DNA of 43,761 nt from Chara braunii (GCA_003427395.1 BFEA01000049.1:3394014-3437774); one strand, 5' to 3'; positions 32,485 through 43,176 are shown, counted from the stretch's first letter. The notes: generated by a model not told the origin, from the letters alone. Numbers and translations: made by a program.

Positions 32485-34088
32485 ATATGTTTCTTTGAGG
32501 GTTTTTCTTTTAATGGCTGTTGTAAAGAACTTATGGGATTTATGGAAAGTTGGACTATGACCGAGGCTTGAGTGTGTGAGACGTGGTGTGAGTTACAGGA
32601 AACGGTGAAGTTGACCACATTGGGGTATGGCAATGTAGCTATTGTGTGTGCCTATGTTTTATGCAGGTTGGTATATGGAGCTTGGTATACGAGTCTCACT
32701 TTGGAGGCAGTGAGAATGACAACCATATGTCGCACGATCTGCATACCTGATGGGTTTATGTTTCCTCCTCCTTTTATTTTATCTCGAGTACTGAATTGAT
32801 ATATGAGTGTTGGGGGTTTATTTATTTACTGATTGATTTTGCTTATTAATTTTTATAGTTGGACGTTGTAGTTCGTGGCAGCCGTCAGAGTCAAACCCCT
32901 TGATTTCTCTCCAGGCCCTGGATGATGGAGCTGGTCTCCAAGGCGATAAGAGACGATTGCCACCACATGTATGAAACTGTGTACCACCCACTTTCCGCAG
33001 GGTGCAGAAGAGGGTGTGGTTTTCAACCGCACTTGGCGGTTGTTCAGCGTTGAGAGATCATTCCCTTAAGGCGCGTGTCAGCCGACACTCGAGTGTCGAA
33101 TGCAACCCTCGAGATTAACGAGGACCGCATGAGTATGGGTACTACATAGTACGCCATCACTGCGACTGCTTGCGTGTGCTTGCATTTGCGAATCGATATG
33201 AGTTAGCCCTGTGCCCACGCGGTTTTATACGAAGCCTCGCGCGCGACGCCTATCCGATTTCCGCGTCGGAGAGTTATGGGATGGCTACTAAGGGACTAGG
33301 AGTGTTGTCGCATTGTTTGTTCTGTGTCGTTTCGTGTATATGTATGTGTGCGTGTTTTTTATTTTTTTTTATGTTCCTTAGAGTGGTGTGCGCGTGGAGT
33401 GTGGGATGTGTCCTAGTCGACTGGCGACGAGTCGCACTTGGGACCTCAGCCCCCGAGACGTTGGTTCGCGTGCGGGTCCGATAGAGGCGTAATGTCGCTC
33501 GTACCCCCTATGCTACAACGTACGAGAAACGCCCTCGGCTGGTCCACCTCTGCGATTGCACCTGATTAGCTTTCATATTGTGGACTGGTAGCTCGGCGCG
33601 GATACGTCCACCGAAGGGAGGTGACAACTCCCGTAAGGTGGAGTTAAGTCGTGCCTCGCGTGGGCCCTATCTTGTCGTAGGGGCTCGCGAGTGGTATGGC
33701 TGGCGCACTCGGCCAGAGCGACTTGCGGAAGCTCCATGTATATTGGCGATGAAGGAACAGACCAACTCCTGTGTGACGTGGCTGGGAGGGTCCCGCGCTG
33801 CCTTGGGCAGTGCCGGACCGATGCGCTCAACAAGTGGCATCGTTGTCGGGGATAACGGTTGCCTACCGTTGTCCCTGGTGGAACGACATCCAGGTATGGG
33901 AATGTGAGAAATAGGCAAAATGAGGAGATTCTCTGACCTTTTATGGTTAATCGTTTGATGGTATTGAATGAAGTGCGAATGAGGGAATGACTAATAAGTG
34001 CGAAGTGAGGGGTTTAAATGGCAAAAATCTTTCCTTGAGTTCAGACTGAATTATGGTATGATAGGTACTGTGTGCCTAGATCCTTCGA
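32485..34088. other. Unassigned DNA, possibly LTR of another element
   Basis: No coding region with a family signature. The part 33000-33910 is GC-rich with TCGCG words, unlike the AT-rich DNA around it. If the PBS-like site at 34089 is real, this segment could hold the LTR of the element whose gag fragment ends at 35547. Confidence 0.3.
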
Positions 34089-34097
34089 TGGTATCAG
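34089..34097 (+). promoter_or_regulatory. PBS-like 9-mer
   Basis: TGGTATCAG, the core of the iMet primer site, followed by TTGGCG instead of AGCC. By itself it could be chance, but a gag-like start lies 1.26 kb downstream, a distance like that in A, D and E. Confidence 0.3.
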
Positions 34098-35353
34098 TTG
34101 GCGATAAGTTGAGTCACCTAGGGGATTGTATAGATGTAACTACCGATAAAGTTTGAAAGGTAGTGGTTACTTAGCTAGCATTTTGGCTAACCCGAAGAGA
34201 GGCTTATGTTTTAAGTATGTTTAATATTATATATTTATTTTTGTGACGTTTTTTTTTTTTTTCTGGTTGTTGTCATGTATGCATTTTTCTATATTTTGTT
34301 TGATGTCTGATTGACGATGTATGTATGAATTGTCTTTCAGAAAGGACATAGACTTTGCATGAAACCCACGTCTGGCATGGGACCAGAGGTGAATGGGGTG
34401 ACTCATTCCTGGGGAAGGTGATTCTTCCTCAAGGAAGCAAGTCAGCGTGTATACTTGTCCTCAATTGAAGTGCAATCTGGAATTGTTACTCCCTCGTTGA
34501 GGCTTAAGGAAGCAGTTATCAGTCTCAAGAATGATAGTGAGACTCACGCCGGAATTATATTCCTGGTCCATTAGTGGGTTGTTGTTACGTTTCCTATGAT
34601 AGGAAGTAACTACATTATCTGTTGAGAGAGGAGGAAAGGGCTTGTTACCTTGACGAAACTATGATGATCAAGTGGAGCAACTACTGCTTAGTGAGAGCGG
34701 TTCTGGAGTAGCGACCTAGGCTCGTCTCGCGTTAAGCAGGGCCACCATATTTGTAAGGGCGCAGATGCGTTGTTCGTTGCCTTGATAGGTATGAATTGGG
34801 TTGTCCATTTGACCATGATAGGGTCCTTGAGGTGCAAGCGCTGGAATCAGAGAGGGTTGCGGTGAGGCTTGATCTTTAGAGCGGGGCTCAGGAGTCAAGA
34901 TGTTATCTTATAAGGATTATATCGCCCCTTTATATTATATGCTTCGCTTAAGAGCTGAGGGGGTAACAATTGTATCATGTTATTTACTCATTGCTAGTCT
35001 TATTTTTGCCTTATTGAATATGGAATATGTTCTTGAGAGTTATCTTGTTGCATGACTGGCAGTTGAGTTGACTTTATGTTGTTGTTTATAAAGCATATTG
35101 TGCCCTTCAGCTACAACCCTTACAAATAATTTGTTTTTATCATGCCGAGAATTATTGTTATCAATATATGTTATTTATTGTGGGTTGTATTGTATATTGG
35201 ACTCATGTTTGGAGTATCCACTTATGTGACGTATATGTCTCATATCCTTCCTTAATACGTACAAGTGATGGTTGGTTAGTGTATGGATTATGTTTCTAAT
35301 ATTCTATCAGTGAATACTTGTGATTTATTTCAAGTAGATAATTGCTTTAACAG
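34098..35353. other. No gene seen (possible leader)
   Basis: AT-rich DNA with long runs of T and A and no coding signature. Confidence 0.35.
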
Positions 35354-35560
35354 ATGATGGGGTTGAGGGAGCTCGAGATGGAAGGCTCTCAAGGGAAGAT
35401 TGGGGTCAAGGAGCTCGCCTTTCTACTGGGTATGCGAGATTGGGAGCGAGACAACCTACCCAAGGTTGAAATCGACTTCTTCAATCGCTATCATGTCTCT
35501 GACTTCCTGGATAAGTTTGAACAGATAGCATCCCACTGCGAATGGAATGCCAATGTGAAT
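35354..35560 (+). pseudogene. N-terminal gag-like fragment of a further retroelement
   Basis: An ATG at 35354 opens a frame with ELAFLLGMRDWERDNLP followed by KVEIDFFNRYHVSDFLDKF and EQIASHCEWN, the style of a retrotransposon gag start. It differs from gag of A, C, D and E. It runs directly into the truncated LTR tail of E at about 35548-35560, so it is a fragment. Confidence 0.5.
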
Positions 35561-35612
35561 CGCCGCTCGTTTGCATGTATGCGAGGTGAAGAAGAAAGCG
35601 AGTCTGGTTGCA
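35548..35612 (+). repeat. Remnant of the 5' LTR of element E
   Basis: GCCAATGTGAATCGCC through AGTCTGGTTGCA matches the last 64 bp of the 3' LTR (43566-43629) with several substitutions. The remaining roughly 890 bp are missing and gag-like DNA takes their place. Confidence 0.8.
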
Positions 35613-35613
35613 T

Positions 35614-35627
35614 TGGTATCGGAGCGG
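35614..35627 (+). promoter_or_regulatory. Primer binding site of element E
   Basis: TGGTATCGGAGCGG, one base after the LTR. It carries the same G at base 9 and the same GCGG end as in element D. Confidence 0.82.
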
Positions 35628-35761
35628 GTTCCGGTTACTCCACGTGCCATCACCGTTGTTGATAGTCGGGCGCAATAGCTGAAGCTGCGCCATCGAAGGA
35701 GGTGGTCCGCCATAGCTGCGCCACTGAAGAAAGGTGCCGCCTACCTGCAAAAAAAGACAAT

Positions 35762-35766
<5 letters not shown>

Positions 35767-35816
<50 letters not shown>
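35767..35816. repeat. (GA)n microsatellite
   Basis: About 25 GA units in the leader of E, in the same place as in B. Confidence 0.95.
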
Positions 35817-35819
<3 letters not shown>

Positions 35820-36050
35820 TGTGCGGTCCAAGGAAGAAGGCGGCCATAGCCGCGGAGCTCGGACACTGAGGAAGAAGAAAGAAGACGAGTGAAGGAGGAG
35901 GGAGAGACAAATGAGGAAAGAGAAGCCATAGTTGAGGAAGAGGGAGGAGGGAGGAAGAGGAAAGGCAACCGGGTGAAAAAGGAAGGAGGGAGAAGGAGAA
36001 ACGAGGGTTGGTGAGAGAGAAAGGGTCAGCAGCCATACCCGAGTCAAACG

Positions 36051-36229
36051 TTGACCAAGCAGTTGACCGAGGAGTTGACCGGGGAGTTGTTTGACGTTGA
36101 CTTTGGCGTTGACCAAGATGTTGACCAAGGAGTTGACCGAGATTGACTTGGGCGTTGACCAAGGTGTTGACCGACGAGTGACCAGGAGTTGACCAGCGTT
36201 GACCGGAGCTGTTGACCATGAGATTGACC
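36051..36229 (+). repeat. Degenerate 12-bp minisatellite rich in TTGACC
   Basis: TTGACC occurs 12 times (36051, 36063, 36075, 36109, 36121, 36133, 36155, 36167, 36189, 36199, 36212, 36224) and TTGACT twice (36097, 36143), mostly 12 bp apart. The unit is roughly GTTGACCAAGGA. It lies in the leader, about 440 bp after the PBS. Confidence 0.92.
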
Positions 36230-36930
36230 AAGCTGGAGTTGGTATATTCTCGCCAAGCCTTCAGCCTATTCCCTCGCCCTATGGATGTGCACTCACCCCA
36301 TGGTACTTGCCGATCTGTCTGTCTCTTCTTTTGCATTGAGTCTCTTATGTCCATGTTATAGGAACTCCGTGTATGAGGTCGTAGAGCTGCATTGACCAAA
36401 CCCACACGGGCTGAGTAGGGCTTAATTCCATGTCTGATGATTGACATGTCGCGGAGGATAAACCCTCCCAAGGACCGGTACAGACCGGCGGGCTGAACAG
36501 TGTGGCATGGGTGGCCCAAAATCCGAGCTGTGGGCTGCACAATCAGCTATCTAAGTGTTGAGAGGATTTGCTGATGGCGTCGTCCTATTTGCGACGTTAA
36601 ACAATTCTTGAGGAGTTATGGGGGATCTCCTTAAATGCCTCCTGATCAGCGCTGAAGTTATGTAGTGACAGCTTAGAAGTCGGTCCACACTAGCGACCAT
36701 AGTTGACAGGGTTTTGAAACTGGAGAGAAAGCCAGGTGGGACTGACCACAGGAGCTGGGCATCTGGGTCTGGATTGTGAAGGACAGTGGTGGCGAAAGCT
36801 TTCGTCGGTCGTGGTAACCTGGCTGGACGAAAGGGTAAGGCTCTGTGGTCCTTAGACAGTCAGTCAGTCAGTTGAGTGGGTAGGTCTAAGTGGTGAGGAG
36901 TGGGACAGTTACTGTCGTGCACTTGACACC
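36230..36930 (+). other. Rest of element E leader
   Basis: No gene signature. A few CAGT repeats occur at about 36862-36880. A long minus-strand open frame over 35650-36540 is a by-product of the GA and TTGACC repeats. Confidence 0.5.
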
Positions 36931-38970
36931 ATGGACGATTACCCTATGTACGGCTTGCTCGTGGGGTTCTCCCTTTGGGGAACCCTCTGGCGTCTCCTCT
37001 TTCCGTTGGGGTTCTGGAACACTTTCACGTGTAGAGTAGAGACTTGGAGTGGTGCGGGGACCACTCCCTACACCAAGGAGCAGGAGGAGGAGGCTGCAAG
37101 AATCTTAGCCGAGCAGAAGGCCAGAAAGGAGAAGGAGGAGGTAGTGAAGCAGGCCAAGAAGTTGGCCTTGTTGCAGGAGCAAGCCGCAAAGAAGAAGAAG
37201 TTGGAGGAAGAGTTGGAAGGTTGAAGGAGGAGGAAGAAAAAGTTGAAAGCAGTGGAGGCGGAAGAAGAAGAAGAAGAGAAAAAGGCAGAAGAGGAAGTTC
37301 CCCTGTTCAGAAAGAGTTTCAGGGATAGAGGGGAATTCGGTGGCACGAAGGAGGAGGAGGACCCATGGTTGGAAAAAAAGGTGTCTGAGTGGGTCGCTAA
37401 TCTATCCCTGGTAGAGGACGAGGAGGCAATGATGTATGTGCCAAGGGCGGAACAGGAGGCGATAGTGAAAGAGTGGGAAGCAGAAGAGGACCCCTTAAAA
37501 CGTCAGAATATAGAAGAGGAGAAGAAGTTGGAGTGGAAGTTGCGCTTAGCTAGGGAGAAGAACAGGAGAATGGAGGAGGCAAGTAAAGTTGCGAAAGAAT
37601 TGGAGACTAAAAGAGCAAAGGGCGCAGATGGAGGCGCAAGCAGATATACAGGGGAAGATGTAGGTGATGTCGAAGAATATCGAGCTCTTGGCCAAGGCGT
37701 GGGGCGAACAATATCAGTTCACTAAGAGCCAGAATGTAGCCTTGCGATCAATATGATTGGGATTCAGAGAGTTCGTGCGTGAAATAATGATGCACGTGGG
37801 CACGAAAGTAAAGGCGAGGCTAGAGAGCACAGAGCGATTCTGCACGGGCGCCATAGAGGGTGCAAGGCTTGCTGCCCCAAGGGAGGAGGAAGCTTGTCCC
37901 CGCAGGGACCCCGTCAAAGTTAAGTTCCCCGATTCCTACAGTGGGAAGAAGGGAGAGAACTCTGACAACTGGGAGGCGAACATTAACTCTTATGTTCACC
38001 TCATCTCCTTCCATGCTCTCAAAGACGAAGCAGCAAGCTTCGCCAGATCGCTTGCCCGTGCTGCTAAATGCGATAACGATACGGTAGTGTACTCCACGAT
38101 CACCCCCCTGAACGAATTCTTTAAGCTGTTGCGCGAGAGATTTGCTGATGTCACTAGGGGGATTAGAGCCCCTGACAAGCTCTAGACTATCCACTCGTGC
38201 CAGTGGAAGAGTGCCAGGGCACTCAAGGGAGTAATGGATGAGTTGGTAGTTGTCCCTGACCATGGGATCACTGAGGTCAAACTGGTCAACCTATTCTATC
38301 GTGCCATGCCCGAGCCTTTGCGCGGGCATTTCTTTGAGAAGAGGCAGGAATCTACCATGACCTACGATACTCTGAGTAGGGAAGTGGTAACGTTTGAAGC
38401 GTGGTCCATGCCAGTTTCCACTTTCTGGCATAAGGACCTCGATAAGGGCAAGAAGTGGAAAGGACGTACCATCTTGGATCAGGTCAAGGGCAACGATCAC
38501 CTGATCCTTACATTACATGAGGGTGGTATGGAACAAGTCCCCTATGATCATGCGAAGTGGGGCCTAGAGGAAGAGGATAGTGGCGATAGTCAGGGGAGGA
38601 CTTACACTACTGTCGCAGTTGGAGGGAGGCCGCAAGGAAGAGGAGGAGGCCGGGGCCAAGGGGGTTAGACTTCCAGTGGTCGAGGACAGGGCGATCAGGG
38701 GGTTGGTGGTAGAGGGGGCCGCCAAGCAGGAGGTAGGGGTCAAGGTCCCCGGCAAGACCGCTCTAGTTTCAATCGATCACCTAGGAGGGGTGAATGGCAC
38801 CCTGGTCTGCCACAGGGCAGGCCTTGGGAAGACTTGGGTTTGGAACAGACAGTATGGCAGAGGTGTATAGACCAGGAACAGTGCATCTATTGCGGTGATC
38901 CTAGCCACATCATAAAACACTGCCCCAAATATAGAGAAGCCCGGTTTGCTGCACAGGCAGGAAAAGCAAC
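36931..38970 (+). pseudogene. Element E gag with hydrophobic N terminus, RGG box and CCHC knuckle
   Basis: ATG at 36931. Residues 7-31 (YGLLVGFSLWGTLWRLLFPL plus GFWNTF) are strongly hydrophobic, like a membrane segment. A Lys/Glu coiled coil follows, broken by TGA at 37222-37224 and going on to about 37610, where the frame changes. The capsid-like part is at 37757-38560 (VKFPDSYSGKKGENSDNWEA, FFKLLRERFADVTRG), with TAG at 38183-38185. A Gly/Arg box, a TAG at 38666-38668 and an intact knuckle C-x2-C-x4-H-x4-C at 38882-38923 end the protein. It would package element RNA. The hydrophobic start is unusual for Ty3/gypsy gag. Confidence 0.85.
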
Positions 38971-40468
38971 CGTCGGTAGGGGTTGCAACTGCCCCTATCC
39001 CTAGACCATGTGGAGAAAAGTGCGCGCACCACATAAGAACTCCCAAACCACATGTGTCTATGGCAGAGGTTGTCGGTCAGTGCCTAGGCAACTGTCCAGG
39101 GACTGCGTGTGTTAGAGTCTCTCTAGGCACTTGCGTCACAGGCGTGGTAGAAGAGTTGAAGGAGAGGATGCCTGCCTGGGCCAAGATGAAGAAGGAGGCG
39201 AAAGGACAACTAGTCGTAGTAGATGTAGAGGTATTTAGAAGTAGGGTAGGGGCCCTTATAGACAGTGGGGCCACCCGCAGCTATATCAGCAAGAAAGCGT
39301 TGCAGAAGCTGAAGTTGAATCTAAAAGTCCAGAAGTTAGAAGACCCTATAGTCAGTATCCTCGCAGATAATTGCACTATGCGAGTCGAGGATCACGTAGA
39401 GGGAGTCCAGGCGTATTTTTGCCTAGAGAAGGATGGGAAGGTGGAGAAAGTTCTCCATTCCCTGACTCTCCTTGTAGAGGACAACGGTCCTTTCGACATG
39501 GTCCTAGGAATGGACTGGGGAGAGGCAGCAGGGGCTGCACTCCACTTGAGAGAGCACGAGTGTAGGCTCCCTAGTCCATCAGGCGAAGTCAAAACGACTC
39601 GTCTGTTCCGTGTGTCAGGAGTAGACAACTTTGTGGCACACTGCTGTCTTAGTGCTCCTGCGTTCGCGCGATTGGTGAAGGAGGAGCAGTTAGAAGAACA
39701 AGTTTTTGTAGCCTATGTTAGGCCTGTTACTGAGCCTACGGAAGAGAAACCCATAGACCCTACTATTGCCAAGCTGCTGGAGGAGTATACGGACTTAGCT
39801 AAGCCACCTATAGGAGTAGTGCATCGACCTATCCAGCATCGTATTGAGATAGAACCTGGTAGTAGGACTCCTAAGGGAGCTATCTATAGAATGTTCCCAA
39901 GGGAGCTAGAGGAGCTGCGCAAGCAATTATATGATCTCCTCGAGAAGGGTTGGATTAGGCCCAGTTCATCGGAGTATCTGTTCTTTTCGTCCCTAAGGAG
40001 GGAGAGCTTAGAATGTGTATAGACCATAGGGGTCTTAATGCCATCACAGTGAATAATGCAGAACCACTGCCCCGTATAGATGATCTGTTGGATCGGGTGC
40101 AGGGCTGCAAATATTTCTCAAAGATAGATTTGAAGTTCGGCTATCATCAGATAGCGGTTCATCCTGACGATCAGTATAAAACAGCGTTCCGGACTAGATA
40201 TGGGCACTACGAGTTTATAGTGATGCCCTTTGGACTAATCAATGCGCCAGCTACATTCTAGCGCTGTATGAATGATCTGTTTAGGCCATGGTTAGATAGA
40301 TTTGTGGTAGTATACCTAGATGATATTTTTGTTTTTAGTAAGACCCTCGAGGAGCATGAGAGTGATCTGCGGCAGGTCTTGGAGAAGCTAAGAGAAGCTA
40401 ACTTCAAGATTAACGCGATGAAGTGTGAGTGGGCAAGACGCAAGTGTTGTACTTGGGCCACATCTTAG
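38946..40468 (+). pseudogene. Element E protease - reverse transcriptase
   Basis: 38946-40022 is open for 358 codons and carries a complete protease site, ALIDSGATRSYIS (Asp at 39261), and FDMVLGMDWG, then the linker to RT (RTPKGAIYRMFPRELEELRK) and [12 protein letters not shown] small deletion in the YGAPVLFV motif changes frame at about 39980. RT resumes at 40013 with [26 protein letters not shown] and [16 protein letters not shown] at 40259-40261 replaces the usual Gln, followed by YLDD at 40313-40324. The frame changes again at about 40440. Confidence 0.87.
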
Positions 40469-42639
40469 ATGGGGATGGCATAAAACCTGCGGATAGCAAG
40501 ATAGCAGCGATCAGAGATTGGCCAACACCCCGCACATTGACAGACTTGCGGTCGTTTCTATGCCTAGCAAATTACTATAGGAAGTTCGTGAGGAACTTTT
40601 CTACCACCGCTGCACCCCTTCGCAGGTTGCTAAAGAAAGAGGCAATCTGGGAATGGGATAGAGATTGTATGTCGGCCCTGAAGAAGTTGAAGCGGGCCTT
40701 GATAGAGTATCCAGTCCTCAAGGTAGCCGATCCATCCTTGCCTTTTGTCGTCACCACTGACGCAAGTCAGTATGGTATAGTTGCTATTCTATAGCAAGAT
40801 GATGAAAATGGCTATAGACCCGTAGAGTTCATGTCTGTTAGGATGCCTTCAGAGAAGGTTGCGACATCTACCTACGAGAGGGAACTTTACGCTCTCAGGC
40901 AAGCTTTAGATCACTGGAAGCATTATTTGCTTGGGAGGCACTTCAAAGTTTATTCAGACCACGAGACATTGAGGCAGCTGAAGACACATGCCAAGATGAC
41001 ACCTAAGCTTACTACGTGGGCCGCAAAGATAGATCAATTTGACTTTGAGCTTAAGCCGGTTAAAGGGAAGTATAATGTAATCGCGAACGCTCCAAGTAGA
41101 AGAGCTGATTACTTTGGAGCGGTAGTTCATTATCTGGATATAGGGAGAGACTTGCAACAGAAAGTCAAAGAGGCATATGCGCAGGACCCTATTGATAGTG
41201 ATCTCCTCAACAGAGTTAAGGAGTCTCCATAGTCTGAGCCTGACTACCGCACTACAGACGGGTTACTATTTGAGAAGACTAACGTAGCTGACCGTTTGTG
41301 TGTTCCCGACAATGAAGAGATCCGTAGTTTGATCCTAGGGGAATGTCACGACATAGAGGGACATTTTGGTTGGCAAAAGACACTAGCCAACCTCATACGC
41401 GCGTATACATGGCTAGGTATGAAAGCTGACTGCATAGAGTATGTACGCAGTTGCAAAGTTTGCCAACGGAATAAGACCACTACGCGGGCCCCTCCCGGTC
41501 TTCTTAGACCCTTGCCTATTCCCACAGGACCCGGAGATTCTGTGTCCATTGACTTTATGGATGTTGGGGTCGAGAGTAGGGATGGCAAGAGCCAAGTCAT
41601 GGTTATAGTTGATAGATTTAGTAAATATGCAGTTTTTGTTCCTTTGCCCACAGAGGCACGAACAGATTTAGTTATAGACAAGTTCTTCGATCATTGGGTC
41701 AGTGAACATGGTCTCCCTCTGTCAATAGTTAGTGATAGAGATAGCAGGTTCACTAGCCAGAACTGCCAGGAGTTGATGAGAGCCTATGGATCTAGGTCGT
41801 TAATGTCATCTGGCCGTCACCCTAAGACTAACGGTCAGACTAAACAGATGAACAAAATCCTGCAGCAAGTTCTCAGAATGTATATTAGACCTGATCAGCT
41901 TAACTGGGATGAGATGCTTCCCAAGGTAGCCAGTGCATACAATAACAGCGTGCACTTAGCGACGTGTCGCACTCCCAACGAGTTGTATAAGTCCTTTAGA
42001 CTGCGTAGACCGTTTGAGGGACTGAACCAGGATCAGATTCGAAGGCTACCACCAGGTACTAGGGAGTTTGCACTACACTATGAAAAGGAGATGGCTAACA
42101 TCACAAAGAACCTCAGGAAGGCCCAACATAGAATGATAGAACAAGCCAATAAGCACCGTCGCCCATCACAGTTTCAAGTAGGCGACTTAGTCTGGGTCAA
42201 GTCCAAAGAGTTTGTTCCTGAGGAGAACATCTCCCAAAACTTACTGCCTGCATACCGAGGACCGTGGCCAGTCTTAGAAGTCAAGGGAGAAGAGGATTGA
42301 CCGTCCTACACAGTCGAGATTCCAGCGCACCTCCGCACCTACCCAGTGTTTCATGCCTCAAAGTTGCTGCCTTGTATCACAAGTCGATAGTTTCCATCAC
42401 GAAGATCCATGATCCCTCCGGACATGGATGGAAGGTACGACATTGACGGCATCGTAGGTGACGATGTCCTCAGAACAGGAGGTAGGGGTCGTCTACAGGA
42501 ACAGTATAAGGTCAGGTTCGCTTTTCAGGAACCAGAGGACGACCGCTAGTTTACACGAGCAGTGCTGCTTGAGACCGCTCCCGATTTAGTTCGCGCCTAT
42601 GAGAGAGATAAGAAAGGTAAAATTCCAGCCTTGGACTGA
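40429..42639 (+). pseudogene. Element E RNase H - integrase - chromodomain (catalytic losses)
   Basis: One frame with stops at 40792-40794 (TAG), 41230-41232 (TAG), 42298-42300 (TGA) and two more in the tail. RNase H has TTDAS (Asp 40759), YERELYALRQAL and YSDHETL, but the last motif reads VIANAPSRR where VADALSRR is usual, an Asp to Asn loss at 41086. The integrase has an intact HHCC finger (ECHDIEGHFG...CKVCQRNK), first Asp at 41551 and second at 41734 (SDRD), but the catalytic Glu is Lys (GQTKQMN, 41842-41844). The C-terminal GDLVWVKSKEF and a chromodomain-like end with IDGIVGDD and EQYKVRF run to TGA 42637-42639. Confidence 0.87.
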
Positions 42640-42669
42640 AGTATTCTCGGAGGACCTCGAATTTAGGCT

Positions 42670-42677
42670 GGCAGGAG
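42670..42677 (+). other. Short polypurine stretch of element E
   Basis: GGCAGGAG directly precedes the inferred LTR start TGAAATGCGG. It is short and interrupted by C, so the plus-strand primer site is weak or mutated. Confidence 0.45.
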
Positions 42678-42892
42678 TGAAATGCGGATCCCAGGGTTCG
42701 ATCCCCAGACCTCACCCTACCTTACCTTACCTGTGTACAGTATCAAGTCGACCCTGTGAGTCTTGAACCTGTGACCTGTGTGTTAGTAGTTGAAAGTTGT
42801 CTGTCGTAGGTCTGAGTAGTTGTCGGGTGTTGAACCTTAGACCTGTCAAAGTAGGGGTCATACCTGCATAGGGGTCATAGTTGTTGAAGTTA

Positions 42893-42966
42893 TGAAAGGT
42901 CGAGGTCGTAGCTGCTACAGTCCTGAAAGGTCAAGGTCATAGCTGCTACAGTCCTGAAAGGCCAAG
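42893..42966 (+). repeat. 31-bp tandem repeat in the 3' LTR of E
   Basis: Two near-identical units, 42893-42923 and 42924-42954 (TGAAAGGTC...GCTGCTACAGTCC), then a partial third. Element B has one related, diverged unit near 10870-10900. Confidence 0.85.
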
Positions 42967-43176
42967 TCCGCAAACATCCAAGGTCCGGAAGTGGCCTTCC
43001 AAATTTCTTCTCACGTTATACACAGCAGGCCAAAGGCAAGTGGGCAAGTGGTGAGCCCAACTTCGCTTAGTTAGCGGTACCCAGTCCCAGTCTCACTTTG
43101 CACAGTCAGCAAGTACCATGAGGGACTGTGTGCACCAAGGCCCGGTGGAAAAGGGCAGACCAACGACCTACAAAAG

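Noticed and set aside
33573-33907. Overlapping open frames of 86 and 109 codons on opposite strands
   Set aside because: GC-rich DNA gives open frames on both strands. Neither shows a domain or start context.
35650-36540. 296-codon minus-strand open frame
   Set aside because: It runs across the GA tract and the TTGACC minisatellite of the element E leader. Its composition is that of the repeats and no domain is visible.
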